This document shows, one piece after another, positions 16,371 to 25,011 of a stretch of 46,653 nucleotides of DNA. Positions within the stretch are counted from its first letter, which is position 1. Every line of letters begins with the position of its first letter. The stretch lies in NCBI GenBank assembly GCA_900539725.1, contig UQDI01000013.1, positions 1 to 46,653 of the forward strand. Direction: 5' to 3'. This DNA is from an uncultured Eubacteriales bacterium (GTDB taxonomy: Bacteria > Bacillota > Clostridia > Tissierellales > Peptoniphilaceae). Under the pieces are notes generated by a model, which was not told the DNA's origin, ran no database searches, and was given only the letters and a program-made list of their open reading frames with translations. The translations under genes were made by a program, and so were the position numbers.

Positions 16371-17330
16371 CTATATCGATAGAATATCCACCATCTTAAG
16401 CTGATCTTTGTCAAAAGCTTTCTTCGTTTCAAGTGCTTCGTCTATATCTACTTCTATAATCTTGCCGCTCCTATAACCTAAAGCTAAGCCTGATTTGCCA
16501 CTTAATAATAAATTTACCGCTTCGTATCCAAAATCACTTGCTAGTATCCTGTCTTGAACTGTTGGCACGCCACCTCTTTGAACGTAGCCAAGAACAGTAA
16601 CACGCGTTTCTATAGCGCCCTTCTCTTCAATAATCTTCGCAAGTTCATAAGCATCAAGCGCTCCTTCAGCTGCAACGATTATGTGGTGCTTTTTGCCCCT
16701 CTTTCTACCGTTTTGTATCTTTTTTATAATAGCGTCTGTATCTAATTTTACTTCTGGTATGACTATCGATTCAGCTCCGCCAGCTATACCAGAGTAAAGT
16801 GCAATGTCGCCGCAGTTTCTGCCCATTACCTGAAGGACTATGGCTCTACCATGTGACTCAGATGTATCTCTAAGCTTACTTATAGCAGAGACAGCCGTCT
16901 CAACCGCTGTCAAAAAGCCGATAGTGTAGTCAGTATAGCCAAGGTCATTATCTATAGTGCATGGCACTCCTATAACTTTAACGCCTCTTCTAGCTAGCTC
17001 CCTAGCTCCTCTTAAAGTTCCATCGCCACCAAGAGCCACTATAGCATCTATTTTAAACTTCTTTATCACTTCAAGCGCTTGATTAATGCCTTCTTCACTC
17101 ATAAATTCATCGCTTCTAGCAGTTCGAAGTATAGTTCCGCCTCTGTGAATAATGTCAGCAACGCTTGACAAAGTCATTGTTTCGATGTCTCCCTTAATCA
17201 GTCCGTTGTAGCCTTCCTTTATCGCTAAAACCTTCAAATCGTTATATATAGCAGTTCTTACAACAGACCTGATTACGGCGTTCATCCCTGGCGCGTCGCC
17301 ACCACTTGTTAATATAGCAATAGTCTTCAT
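16371..17330 (-). CDS. pfkA: ATP-dependent 6-phosphofructokinase
   Basis: This enzyme phosphorylates fructose-6-phosphate to fructose-1,6-bisphosphate, the committed step of glycolysis. The 319-residue product has TSGGDAPGMNA, the ATP loop GGDGTLRGA, the catalytic GVPCTIDNDLGYTD and VMGRNCGDIALYSG segments. AGGAGG precedes the ATG. It sits 8 bases after dnaE and 10 bases before pyk, the widespread Firmicute dnaE-pfkA-pyk order that links the upper and lower ends of glycolysis. Confidence 0.98.
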   Translation of the reverse strand: MKTIAILTSGGDAPGMNAVIRSVVRTAIYNDLKVLAIKEGYNGLIKGDIETMTLSSVADIIHRGGTILRTARSDEFMSEEGINQALEVIKKFKIDAIVALGGDGTLRGARELARRGVKVIGVPCTIDNDLGYTDYTIGFLTAVETAVSAISKLRDTSESHGRAIVLQVMGRNCGDIALYSGIAGGAESIVIPEVKLDTDAIIKKIQNGRKRGKKHHIIVAAEGALDAYELAKIIEEKGAIETRVTVLGYVQRGGVPTVQDRILASDFGYEAVNLLLSGKSGLALGYRSGKIIEVDIDEALETKKAFDKDQLKMVDILSI

Positions 17331-17338
17331 AGCTCCTC

Positions 17339-20300
17339 CTATTTAATAACTATATCGTCTTCATCTAAATAAACTTTCAAATCTTCATATAGCTTTTCAT
17401 TATCTATGTCAATGGCTGTGCTATCATTCGATTCAATACTTGAGTTTGTCTCTTCAAAGTATACAACTACAGGGTTATCTCCCTTGTATTTCTTTAATAT
17501 ATCTAAAATTTTTCTTTTATCATCTTCGCCTAAGCCATTTTTTATCCTTATATATAGAGTTTCCTTACGCTTTTCAAGCCTCTTAACTCTATCTGCAATG
17601 ATGTTGATCTCATCATTAGCACTTATTTGCAGTCTTCCCTTAACTACAATATTTTCCCCTTCTTTAATAAGATTTCTATAGTTTTCGTAAACTCTCGGGA
17701 AAATCACAACTCTTATGCTATCATAAAGGTCTTCAAGCTCAATAAAGGCCATCATTTGATTGTTTTTAGTAACCTTCTTAGTTACTGCTGAGACCATGCC
17801 CGCATATGAAATAAACATATTGTCTCTAAGATCTGCGTCTGTCTCATCAAGAACTTTTTCTTTCATCTCAATTGAACTATAGTCGCTACTTCGTCTAAGT
17901 TCTTCAGTGAACTCTTCAAGTGGATGACCTGAGAAATATATGCCCGTCATCTCTTTTTCGCCTTCAAGTAGCATGAACTTCGATAGCTCTGTAGCTTCTG
18001 GTATCTTGTACTGAACATTCGAAGAACTTTCTTCACCAAGTCCAAATAGTCCCATCTGTCCTTGAGCGTTGTTCTTCGCGTCCTTTTGTATGCTCTTTAG
18101 CATGTAGTCATATGAACCAAGCATTTGGCTTCTATTAAGGCCTAGTGAATCGAGTGCTCCCGCCATAATCAAGGACTCAACCGACTTTTTGTTCATGGCA
18201 GTCGAATCAACTCTATGTGTCTTTGTTAAAAAGTCTTCGAAGGAAGTAAAGCCATCAACCTCGCCTCTCGCCTTAAGTATTGAATCAATCACGTTAGTTC
18301 CAACGTTTTTAATAGCTGATAGGCCAAACCTGATTCCATCTCCTTCAGTCGTGAACTTTCTAAATGATTTATTTATATCTGGTCTTAAAACTTCTATGCC
18401 AAGTCTCTTACACTCTTCAAGGTACTTGATTACATCTGTAGTATTGCCCATAACTGAGCTAAGTAGGCTCGCCATATACTCTTTTGGATAGTAATATTTA
18501 AGATAAGCAGTTCTATAAGCAACGACTGAGTAAGCCGCCGAGTGAGATTTGTTGAAAGCGTAGTTTGCAAAATCAAGCATATAGTCAAAAATCTCGTTCG
18601 CGACCTCTTCTTTAATACCGTTTCTCACAGCGCCCTTGATAATCACTTCATCGCCATCGTCCTTGCCGTAGATAAAGTTCTTTCTCTCTTGCTCCAAAAC
18701 CTTCATCTTCTTCTTACTCATAGCTCTTCTAACTATATCAGCGCCGCCAAGTGAGTAACCAGCGAGATTTCTAAATATCCTCATTACCTGCTCTTGATAT
18801 ACGATGCAGCCGTATGTCTCTTTCAAGATAGGTTCAAGATGCGGATCAAGGTAAGTGATCTTCGATGGGTCGTGCCTTGCCTCAACAAACTTTGGTATCG
18901 ATTGCATTGGTCCCGGCCTGAATAATGAGTTAGCGGCTATAAGGTCTTCGAACTTTTGTGCTCTTAAATCTTTTAAGAACCTTCTCATGCCGACCGACTC
19001 AAATTGAAATATACCTATAGTTTCAGCCTCTGTAAATAGGCCTATAATGTTCTTATCATCGCATTCCATATGGTCAAAATCAACTTTTTTGCCATAGTTT
19101 TGTTCTATCATATCAAGAGCGTCTTGAATCACAGTTAAGTTCCTTAGTCCAAGGAAGTCCATCTTTAAAAAGCCAAGCTCTTCAAGCTCAGTCATTGTGA
19201 ATTGCGTTGATATCGATTCTTTATTTTTAACCAGTGGCAAGTGATTTGTAATAGTCTCTTCCGTAATCAATATGCCGGCCGCATGTGTACCAATATTTCT
19301 AGGTAGGCCCTCTAATTGCCTTGATATATCTATAATCTTCTTTGCTTCTTCATCCTCATCGTAAGCTTTTTTAAATTCAGGATTTCTCTCCAATGCTTTG
19401 TCGATGGTGATATCTAGGTCCCTTGGAACCATCTTAGCAAGTGCATCTGCCTTATTAAGTGGCACATCTAAGGCTCTGGCAACGTCACGAATAACAGCTC
19501 TTGCCGCTAGTGTACCGAAAGTAATTATCTGGCTAACTTTATCTTCGCCATATTTCCTAATAACATAGTCAATAACTTCAGATCTTCTTTCGTAACCAAA
19601 GTCAACGTCTATATCGGGCATGGAAACCCTTTCAGGATTTAAAAATCTTTCAAAAAGTAAATCGTATTTTAATGGATCAACGTCAACTATGCCTAAAGCG
19701 TAGGAAACAACACTTCCTGCCGCCGAGCCCCTTCCTGGTCCGACTGGTATACCATTTTCTTTAGCATACATAATAAAGTCCCTAACAACCAAAAAGTAGT
19801 CAACATAACCCATGGACTTAATGATGTTAAACTCCTTCTCCATCCTGTCCTTTATATCATCACTTACATTTCCATATCTCTTTACTAAGCCCTCTTCACA
19901 AAGTTTGTGTAAGTACTCAGCGTGAGTCATGTCCTCTTCTATCTCAAAGTTTGGTAAGTGTTTTTGATGAAATTCAATTTCTATATTGCATCTATCTTTA
20001 ATAATTTCAGTATTTTTTATGGCTTCTGGCGCATATGCAAATAGCTTAGCCATCTCCTCAGGACTCTTCACATAAAACTCTTCGCTTGGGAAACGCATTC
20101 TGTTCTCGTCGTCAATCTTTGAAAGAGTTTGTATACATAAAAGCACATCATGAACCTTGGCGTCTTCTTTCCTTAGGTAATGGCAGTCGTTTGTAGCGAC
20201 TAGGCCAATATCAAGCTCTTTAGAAAGCTCCATAAGATAATTGTTCACATAAGCTTGCTCCTTAATGCCATGGTCTTGAAGCTCTAAGAAGAAATTATTT

Positions 20301-20791
20301 TCTCCAAATATATCCTTATACCTAAGAGCCGCTTTCTTCGCTCCATCAAGGTTTTGATCTAGTATCATCTTTTGCACTTCGCCGCCTAAGCAGGCTGACA
20401 AGGCTATGAGTCCTTCGCTGTGCTCATAAAGGTATTTAAAATCAGTTCTTGGCTTGTAATAGTAGCCGTTAATAGAGGCGTCAGAAACTATCTTTATAAG
20501 GTTTTTGTATCCTTTTTCATTCTCACATAAAAGTATCAAGTGATAGTAAGGCGTTTCCTTGTCTTTAACAAGTTTGTCCTCGCAAACATAGACCTCACAG
20601 CCAATGATTGGCTTGATGCCCTTTGCCTTCGCTTCCTTATAAAATTTGATTACGCCATACATATTGCCATGGTCAGTGATGGCACATGCGTCCATGCCAA
20701 GCTCTTTAACTCTGTCAATTAGCTCATTTATCTTGTTTGAACCATCAAGCAAAGAGTACTCAGTGTGTAAATGTAGATGCGTAAAACTCAT
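17339..20791 (-). CDS. dnaE: DNA polymerase III subunit alpha (DnaE type)
   Basis: A C-family replicative polymerase of 1150 residues. The N-terminal PHP domain starts THLHLHTEYSLLDG and keeps further metal-binding motifs (ITDHGNMYG). The polymerase core includes GPGRGSAAGSVVSYALGI and PDIDVDF, with catalytic Asp393 and Asp395. A helix-hairpin-helix-type region and an OB-fold (SYAGMVSAVTKKVTKNNQMM) lie in the C-terminal third. No proofreading exonuclease domain is inserted, which distinguishes it from PolC; Firmicutes usually carry both, with DnaE extending primers. GAGGTGA precedes the ATG. It is the first gene of the dnaE-pfkA-pyk cluster. Confidence 0.97.
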   Translation of the reverse strand: MSFTHLHLHTEYSLLDGSNKINELIDRVKELGMDACAITDHGNMYGVIKFYKEAKAKGIKPIIGCEVYVCEDKLVKDKETPYYHLILLCENEKGYKNLIKIVSDASINGYYYKPRTDFKYLYEHSEGLIALSACLGGEVQKMILDQNLDGAKKAALRYKDIFGENNFFLELQDHGIKEQAYVNNYLMELSKELDIGLVATNDCHYLRKEDAKVHDVLLCIQTLSKIDDENRMRFPSEEFYVKSPEEMAKLFAYAPEAIKNTEIIKDRCNIEIEFHQKHLPNFEIEEDMTHAEYLHKLCEEGLVKRYGNVSDDIKDRMEKEFNIIKSMGYVDYFLVVRDFIMYAKENGIPVGPGRGSAAGSVVSYALGIVDVDPLKYDLLFERFLNPERVSMPDIDVDFGYERRSEVIDYVIRKYGEDKVSQIITFGTLAARAVIRDVARALDVPLNKADALAKMVPRDLDITIDKALERNPEFKKAYDEDEEAKKIIDISRQLEGLPRNIGTHAAGILITEETITNHLPLVKNKESISTQFTMTELEELGFLKMDFLGLRNLTVIQDALDMIEQNYGKKVDFDHMECDDKNIIGLFTEAETIGIFQFESVGMRRFLKDLRAQKFEDLIAANSLFRPGPMQSIPKFVEARHDPSKITYLDPHLEPILKETYGCIVYQEQVMRIFRNLAGYSLGGADIVRRAMSKKKMKVLEQERKNFIYGKDDGDEVIIKGAVRNGIKEEVANEIFDYMLDFANYAFNKSHSAAYSVVAYRTAYLKYYYPKEYMASLLSSVMGNTTDVIKYLEECKRLGIEVLRPDINKSFRKFTTEGDGIRFGLSAIKNVGTNVIDSILKARGEVDGFTSFEDFLTKTHRVDSTAMNKKSVESLIMAGALDSLGLNRSQMLGSYDYMLKSIQKDAKNNAQGQMGLFGLGEESSSNVQYKIPEATELSKFMLLEGEKEMTGIYFSGHPLEEFTEELRRSSDYSSIEMKEKVLDETDADLRDNMFISYAGMVSAVTKKVTKNNQMMAFIELEDLYDSIRVVIFPRVYENYRNLIKEGENIVVKGRLQISANDEINIIADRVKRLEKRKETLYIRIKNGLGEDDKRKILDILKKYKGDNPVVVYFEETNSSIESNDSTAIDIDNEKLYEDLKVYLDEDDIVIK

Positions 20792-20810
20792 AAAATCACC
20801 TCTAATATTT

Positions 20811-20819
20811 ATTATACCA
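20811..20819 (-). promoter_or_regulatory. dnaE cluster promoter (extended -10)
   Basis: Minus-strand TGGTATAAT lies about 20 bases before the dnaE start. The -35 position is weak, so the TG extension probably matters. It diverges from the DUF4190 gene promoter. Confidence 0.6.
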
Positions 20820-20851
20820 TATATTAAGTGATTTTAATATTCTAATTTTTC

Positions 20852-20880
20852 TTGTAATTTTTCGTTCTTTTATGTATAAT
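20852..20880 (+). promoter_or_regulatory. Promoter of the DUF4190-lgt-DUF2812 operon
   Basis: TTGTAA (20852-20857), 17-base spacer, TATAAT (20875-20880). Confidence 0.8.
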
Positions 20881-20918
20881 ATTCTTAAATGGGGTATATA
20901 CATCATAGGAGGGATAAT

Positions 20919-21362
20919 ATGACAAACAATTATGAAGACAATGACTTCAAAGACCAAGAAGTCTTAAGTGAAGATGAAATAAAAGAAAGACAAGAAAAGA
21001 AAAGAGCTAAGGGCCAATACTATAACTATAATAAGAATGATTATTATAACGGCTCAAATAACAATAAGTATAGCAATGGCAATAGTAATGCCACTAACAA
21101 AGGTATGACATCACTAGTTCTAGGCATTATATCACTATTTTGTATATTCTTAGGACAAGCTTCATTCATAGGAAGTATACTTGCTATAGTTGGCTTGATT
21201 ATGGGTGTCGACGCAAGAAACAACGGTGACAGAACTTATGCCAAAACAGGCATAATACTTAACACTATAGGTCTTGCTGCTACATTATTAGTAACTATCG
21301 CTTGCATAGCATGTCTATCTTGCATAGGCTGCTCTATGTTTAACTACGTTGGTCGCTTTTAG
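20919..21362 (+). CDS. DUF4190-type small membrane protein
   Basis: A 147-residue protein of unknown function. The first 65 residues are hydrophilic, first charged (E/D/K) and then rich in Asn, Tyr and Gly. Two or three membrane segments follow in the pattern GMTSLVLGIISLF, IGSILAIVGLIMGVDARN and GIILNTIGLAATLL, which is the DUF4190 layout. A Cys-rich stretch (ACIACLSCIGCSMF) ends the last helix. The ATG at 20919 has AGGAGG 6 bases upstream; the ATG at 20889 lacks a ribosome binding site. It is the first gene of an operon, 8 bases before lgt, so a cell-envelope role is possible. Confidence 0.75.
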   Translation: MTNNYEDNDFKDQEVLSEDEIKERQEKKRAKGQYYNYNKNDYYNGSNNNKYSNGNSNATNKGMTSLVLGIISLFCIFLGQASFIGSILAIVGLIMGVDARNNGDRTYAKTGIILNTIGLAATLLVTIACIACLSCIGCSMFNYVGRF

Positions 21363-21370
21363 GTGAATAT

Positions 21371-22156
21371 ATGAAACCATTTTACACAATATTCGGAATA
21401 AGACTAGCTAGCTACGGCTCACTTATAGCGCTTGGCATAATTGTAGCGAGCCTTGTCTATTGGTATAGAAAAAAGGATTACCCAGGCGATAAAGAAACTA
21501 TATTTTACTCCATTGTTTATGGTATGATAGGCGGCTTCATCGGAGCCAAGCTTCTCTACCTAATTACAGATTTTAATTTCGTTGTAGATAGCTTTAAGAA
21601 CTCTACTGATACACTTACAACGCTTAAAAATATATTAGCAGGCGGCTATGTATTTTACGGAGGTATCATAGGAGCGCTTATAGCGATATACTTCTACGCA
21701 AAGAGATACAATATGAGCTACCTAGATATAGTTGACTCACTAGCACCAGAAGTGCCACTTGCACATGCCTTTGGTAGAATCGGCTGTTTTATGGCAGGCT
21801 GCTGCTATGGCATGCCTTGCGACAGCAAACTTTCTGTAATCTTCCCAAAGGAGAGCGTTGGACTTAGTGGAGTAAAACTCTTCCCTGTTCAGCTATTGAG
21901 TGCACTAGGCAATATAATCATATTTATCATTCTATTCATCTACTCAAAGAAGGATAGAGAAAAAGGAAAAGTAACTGGTCTGTATATAATTTTATACGGC
22001 ATAGCAAGATTTTTAGTTGAATTTTTAAGATACGATGACGTAAGAGGACACTTCTTATTTTTCTCAACATCACAATGGATATCGATACTACTTGTTCCAT
22101 TCGGCATACTACTATATAAAAAGGGTGAATACTTATGCAAGAAAAAACAGAAATAA
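21371..22156 (+). CDS. lgt: Prolipoprotein diacylglyceryl transferase
   Basis: Lgt moves diacylglycerol from phosphatidylglycerol to the lipobox cysteine of prolipoproteins in the cytoplasmic membrane. The 261-residue polytopic protein has YGGIIGA (96-102) and the family signature HAFGRIGCFMAGCCYG (from H132, with the catalytic-site Arg136). A late FLRYDD motif is also present. AGGTGA precedes the ATG. A substrate in this window is the solute-binding lipoprotein at 38217-39758. Its last 22 bases overlap the next gene, which suggests coupled translation. Confidence 0.96.
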   Translation: MKPFYTIFGIRLASYGSLIALGIIVASLVYWYRKKDYPGDKETIFYSIVYGMIGGFIGAKLLYLITDFNFVVDSFKNSTDTLTTLKNILAGGYVFYGGIIGALIAIYFYAKRYNMSYLDIVDSLAPEVPLAHAFGRIGCFMAGCCYGMPCDSKLSVIFPKESVGLSGVKLFPVQLLSALGNIIIFIILFIYSKKDREKGKVTGLYIILYGIARFLVEFLRYDDVRGHFLFFSTSQWISILLVPFGILLYKKGEYLCKKKQK

Positions 22157-23460
22157 AAGAGATAATGCTCTTTCAAAACATTGATTACAAAGGTCTTGAA
22201 GAGCATCTAAATAAATTAAGAAAAGAAGGATACAAGATCAAAGATATTAAAAAAGCATCGATTAGCTTGGAGAAAGCTGTCGATGCTAATAATTTTGAGT
22301 ATTTTTGTGAGAGCTATCCATTTACAAAGTCAAGAAAAAACAAATTCGGTGCCTTCTCCACTCACCTTTATGATATGGAGAGTGAAGGCTTTGAGTTTGT
22401 CTGCGGCTTTAAGGACATAAACATCTTTGAAAATCACAGTGCGAGCAAAAAAGCTATACGTGATGCAGATGAAAAAAGCTGGAAGAACATCTCAAATATA
22501 AGATTCTTTTCTATCTCAGTTTTTATATCATTCTTTATGATATTTTTAGCGAGCAGCGTATTTTTATTTTGGCCAAATATTGACAAGTTTATTAATTTAA
22601 AACAGTTCATGTTTATGGTCTTCATACCGCTTATATTCTTGACGCTTTCAATTATGTACTTAAGAAGAATTATTTTCTTCTACTCAAAAGCTTTACGTAA
22701 AAAATTTGCGAGCGAGAAGGCTTTTAAGTTTGGTAGAGTTTTGATGATAGTTTTAATCGCCCTACTAATACTTATGGCGCTTTCATATGTGGCTTTAGAT
22801 ATATATAATTTTTCAGTAGGCAATATTACACTGATCAAGCTATTCTCCTCATACTTCTTCCTAATCGGAGCAGCACTAACATTTTTAATATATAAGCTAT
22901 TAATCGAAAAGGTTTTTGATAAGTTCTTCCCAAGATTTCTATTTATAGCGATATCTTTGTTTATGGTAACGAACTTGCAAACAAAACTACTTGATATGCC
23001 TATAAACAATGCTATCAATCAAGAGATTTTCCAAGTCGATAGCAATATAAGTAATAACAAGTACTACAACAATAACAAATACAGAAGCAGAAACTTTTTC
23101 ATCGATGAATACACTAAGAACTATAGCTTTACTACTGATAAACATAAGGTCGGCGAGCTGCTCATTATGACTAGTGAGCACTATCACGGCAAAAAGACTC
23201 ACATACTTGATTATATTTACAAGGTTATTAAAGACAGAAACATCTTTAACAATCAAGGAGATATTGAATACTTAAGCTTTGATAATAAATTTGATGATGA
23301 CTTTGTAGAATCCTACATCGCGAGCAAACATCACATATCCTCGCTTGTATTTAGATTCAAAGATGACATCTACATTGTCGATGGTAACTTCAGAAAGACT
23401 AATGAAGAGGTAATTAACGAAGCTATTGAGGAAATTATAAAAGATAGACAAGATAAATAA
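22135..23460 (+). CDS. DUF2812-like multi-pass membrane protein, function unknown
   Basis: A 441-residue protein. The N-terminal 110 residues are cytosolic and resemble DUF2812, with a LEEHLNKLRKEGYKIKDI helix and the MESEGFEFVCGFKDINIFEN ending. Five membrane segments follow at about 125-285, then an outward hydrophilic domain of about 150 residues rich in Asn, Lys and Tyr. DUF2812 proteins are common in Firmicutes and many are encoded beside PadR regulators; none is present here. The start overlaps lgt by 22 bases, with GGGTGA 6 bases upstream. The operon position suggests an envelope role, but I do not recognise a function. Confidence 0.65.
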   Translation: MQEKTEIKEIMLFQNIDYKGLEEHLNKLRKEGYKIKDIKKASISLEKAVDANNFEYFCESYPFTKSRKNKFGAFSTHLYDMESEGFEFVCGFKDINIFENHSASKKAIRDADEKSWKNISNIRFFSISVFISFFMIFLASSVFLFWPNIDKFINLKQFMFMVFIPLIFLTLSIMYLRRIIFFYSKALRKKFASEKAFKFGRVLMIVLIALLILMALSYVALDIYNFSVGNITLIKLFSSYFFLIGAALTFLIYKLLIEKVFDKFFPRFLFIAISLFMVTNLQTKLLDMPINNAINQEIFQVDSNISNNKYYNNNKYRSRNFFIDEYTKNYSFTTDKHKVGELLIMTSEHYHGKKTHILDYIYKVIKDRNIFNNQGDIEYLSFDNKFDDDFVESYIASKHHISSLVFRFKDDIYIVDGNFRKTNEEVINEAIEEIIKDRQDK

Positions 23461-23461
23461 G

Positions 23462-23495
23462 ACTAAGGGCAGAACATTTAAGTTCTGCCCTTTTA
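23462..23495 (+). terminator. Terminator of the lgt operon
   Basis: An 11-bp stem (AAGGGCAGAAC at 23465-23475 with GTTCTGCCCTT at 23482-23492), extendable by flanking bases, directly follows the stop codon. The T-run is short. Confidence 0.8.
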
Positions 23496-23509
23496 GTTTA
23501 CACAAAATA

Positions 23510-23534
23510 AATACCTCACTGGAATGTAGTGAGG
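23510..23534 (-). terminator. Terminator of folT
   Basis: A 7-bp stem (CCTCACT at 23514-23520 with AGTGAGG at 23528-23534) is followed on the minus strand by a U-rich run (TATTTATTTT). It lies 21 bases past the folT stop. Confidence 0.75.
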
Positions 23535-23555
23535 CATTTGTCTATATTGATTTAA

Positions 23556-24116
23556 TTACATTTCGAAACTTACTTTTCTTGCTCTTAAAGCTTCAACCAT
23601 AGCTGTTAAAGCAAAGTATACTGTGAATATTTCTATTGCATTCTTTGTTGCTCTTGCTGGTAGTAGTGCTAGAACACCCTTGCCCATGTAAGGATATAAA
23701 AGAACTGTGTTCAAGAAGATATTTAAAAATATTGCTCTAAATAAACTTGTTGAAATAATTACTTTGTTTTGAAGCTTTCTATCGTTTTGCATAGCTGCAA
23801 AGCCTTCGCCCTTTGATAACTTCCACAAGATAAAGCCTGGGAACCAAGCTAGTAAGCCTTCTGAGATAGTAAAGAAAGCGTTGAAACCAAAAGAGCTTGG
23901 TGCTAAAGCGTAGTTAAGAACGTCTGTAACAATCCCCATCATAAAGCCGTAATAAGGTCCAAGGACCATACCTCCGAACATTAGCGGATAGCCACCAAAC
24001 GATAGTGATAAACCTGGAGCTAATTTTAATTTCAAGAATCTTGACATTAAAAGAGCTAAGGTAACGAACAATGCACTTAATACTAATTTTTTAGTATTAG
24101 TCCTTCCTTTTTGCAT
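23556..24116 (-). CDS. folT: Folate ECF transporter substrate-binding (S) component
   Basis: A 186-residue membrane protein with about five or six hydrophobic segments. The FolT-like pattern is LVLSALFVTLALLMSRFLKL, then SLSFGGYPLMFGGMVLGPYYG, then DVLNYALAP. It binds folate outside the cell and is expected to work with the shared EcfA/A'/T module, which is not in this window. The strongest support for the substrate is the tetrahydrofolate riboswitch in its leader (24174-24264). AGGAGG lies 8 bases upstream of the ATG, and the gene is monocistronic. Confidence 0.92.
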   Translation of the reverse strand: MQKGRTNTKKLVLSALFVTLALLMSRFLKLKLAPGLSLSFGGYPLMFGGMVLGPYYGFMMGIVTDVLNYALAPSSFGFNAFFTISEGLLAWFPGFILWKLSKGEGFAAMQNDRKLQNKVIISTSLFRAIFLNIFLNTVLLYPYMGKGVLALLPARATKNAIEIFTVYFALTAMVEALRARKVSFEM

Positions 24117-24124
24117 AAAAAAAT

Positions 24125-24148
24125 CCTCCTAAAATAAAATTTCAGAGG
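24125..24148 (-). promoter_or_regulatory. Ribosome-binding-site sequestering hairpin of folT
   Basis: CCTCTGAAA (ending near 24140) can pair with TTTTAGGAGG, masking the folT ribosome binding site. This suggests the riboswitch acts on translation initiation. The pairing is read by eye and was not folded. Confidence 0.45.
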
Positions 24149-24173
24149 CTGTTCTAAATAATATAATATTTAT

Positions 24174-24264
24174 ACAGCGGAAGCGAAGAAACACCGCGGC
24201 TCAATGCCATTCGTTTAAAAGCTACATCCCATCTTTTAACACTAGCGCATTTCCTCTACTCTGT
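24174..24264 (-). promoter_or_regulatory. Tetrahydrofolate (THF) riboswitch
   Basis: The 91-base leader begins and ends with complementary ACAG/CTGT. It carries the conserved THF-aptamer blocks in order: GAGTAGAGGAAATGCGCTAG, GATGGGATGT, ACGAATGGCATTGAGCCGCG and GGTG, ending in TTCCGCTGT. The spacing matches published THF riboswitches, which typically control folT. It starts at the predicted +1 of the promoter at 24272-24300. High folate should lower folT expression. Confidence 0.88.
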
Positions 24265-24271
24265 ATTTCAT

Positions 24272-24300
24272 ATTATATCATTAATCTTTATAATTTACAA
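24272..24300 (-). promoter_or_regulatory. folT promoter
   Basis: Minus-strand TTGTAA (24295-24300), 17-base spacer, TATAAT (24272-24277). It is placed so that the riboswitch begins close to +1. Confidence 0.85.
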
Positions 24301-24324
24301 GTCTTTTATAGATATTTTTTATAC

Positions 24325-25011
24325 TTATAAGAATATTTCCTTAAGTCCTTCTTCATCTTGATATAGACCAATGCGTTCAAGGTCAATATCAAGCTCATCC
24401 ATAACTATGTCTGTGTAGTTATTAAGTATATCAAAGACAAGTGCCGGCTTTAAAGAGCCCTGCTCGCTCATCTTGATGTAAGCGTATATGGCGCCATCCT
24501 TAAGCTCAAGTCTATTGAGATAATCTTTAGCATTTTCTTTAACAAAAATCCTTTTTTTACCCTTTTTTCTTTTTCTCTCTATCTCAACTATGTCCATGTC
24601 GTTGATCTTGTTAAGTTCTTTTGCAAGGTCTATATCTTTGTTCTTATCGTAAAAGGTATTTAATAGTTTAAATGCATAAACAACTGATTTTACCTTATTG
24701 GATATGGACTCGTCGTCATCGTACTTTGCTTCTACAATCTTGATTCCCTGAGGAAGTCTCTCGTTCATCTTAATCAAAAAATCTTTTAAATCAATCTTTG
24801 AGTTAAGATATATCTCCATGTACTCACTATTCGATTCAATGCCCAAAGGTAGTGGATAAGCGATTGACATCCTTGGATGCGGGTTGAAGCCTTCTGAAAA
24901 TTTCACATCAACCTTATTTTGAAAGAGTGTTCTTTGGAATAGGTCTACTAGGTCCAAGTGCGATATGAATTTCAAGTAGCCTAGTTTTGTAAATTTACAC
25001 AAAATTTTCAT
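24325..25011 (-). CDS. TIGR03936 family radical-SAM-associated protein (DUF2344)
   Basis: A 228-residue protein that opens with FTKLGYLKFISHLDLVDLFQ, followed by KFSEGFNPHPRMSIAYPLPL. These are the signatures of the DUF2344/TIGR03936 family, which is almost always encoded next to, or fused to, the TIGR03960 radical SAM protein. Its start lies 17 bases inside that gene's end, so the two are coupled. The biochemical role is not established; a link to tRNA or rRNA metabolism has been suggested because the pair often precedes RNase E/G and rplU. That neighbour is absent here, where folT follows. Confidence 0.9.
   Translation of the reverse strand: MKILCKFTKLGYLKFISHLDLVDLFQRTLFQNKVDVKFSEGFNPHPRMSIAYPLPLGIESNSEYMEIYLNSKIDLKDFLIKMNERLPQGIKIVEAKYDDDESISNKVKSVVYAFKLLNTFYDKNKDIDLAKELNKINDMDIVEIERKRKKGKKRIFVKENAKDYLNRLELKDGAIYAYIKMSEQGSLKPALVFDILNNYTDIVMDELDIDLERIGLYQDEEGLKEIFL

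Noticed and set aside
16361..16432. Longer pyruvate kinase start at 16432
   Set aside because: The extra 24 residues overlap the end of pfkA and lack similarity to the family; AGGAG precedes the ATG at 16360.
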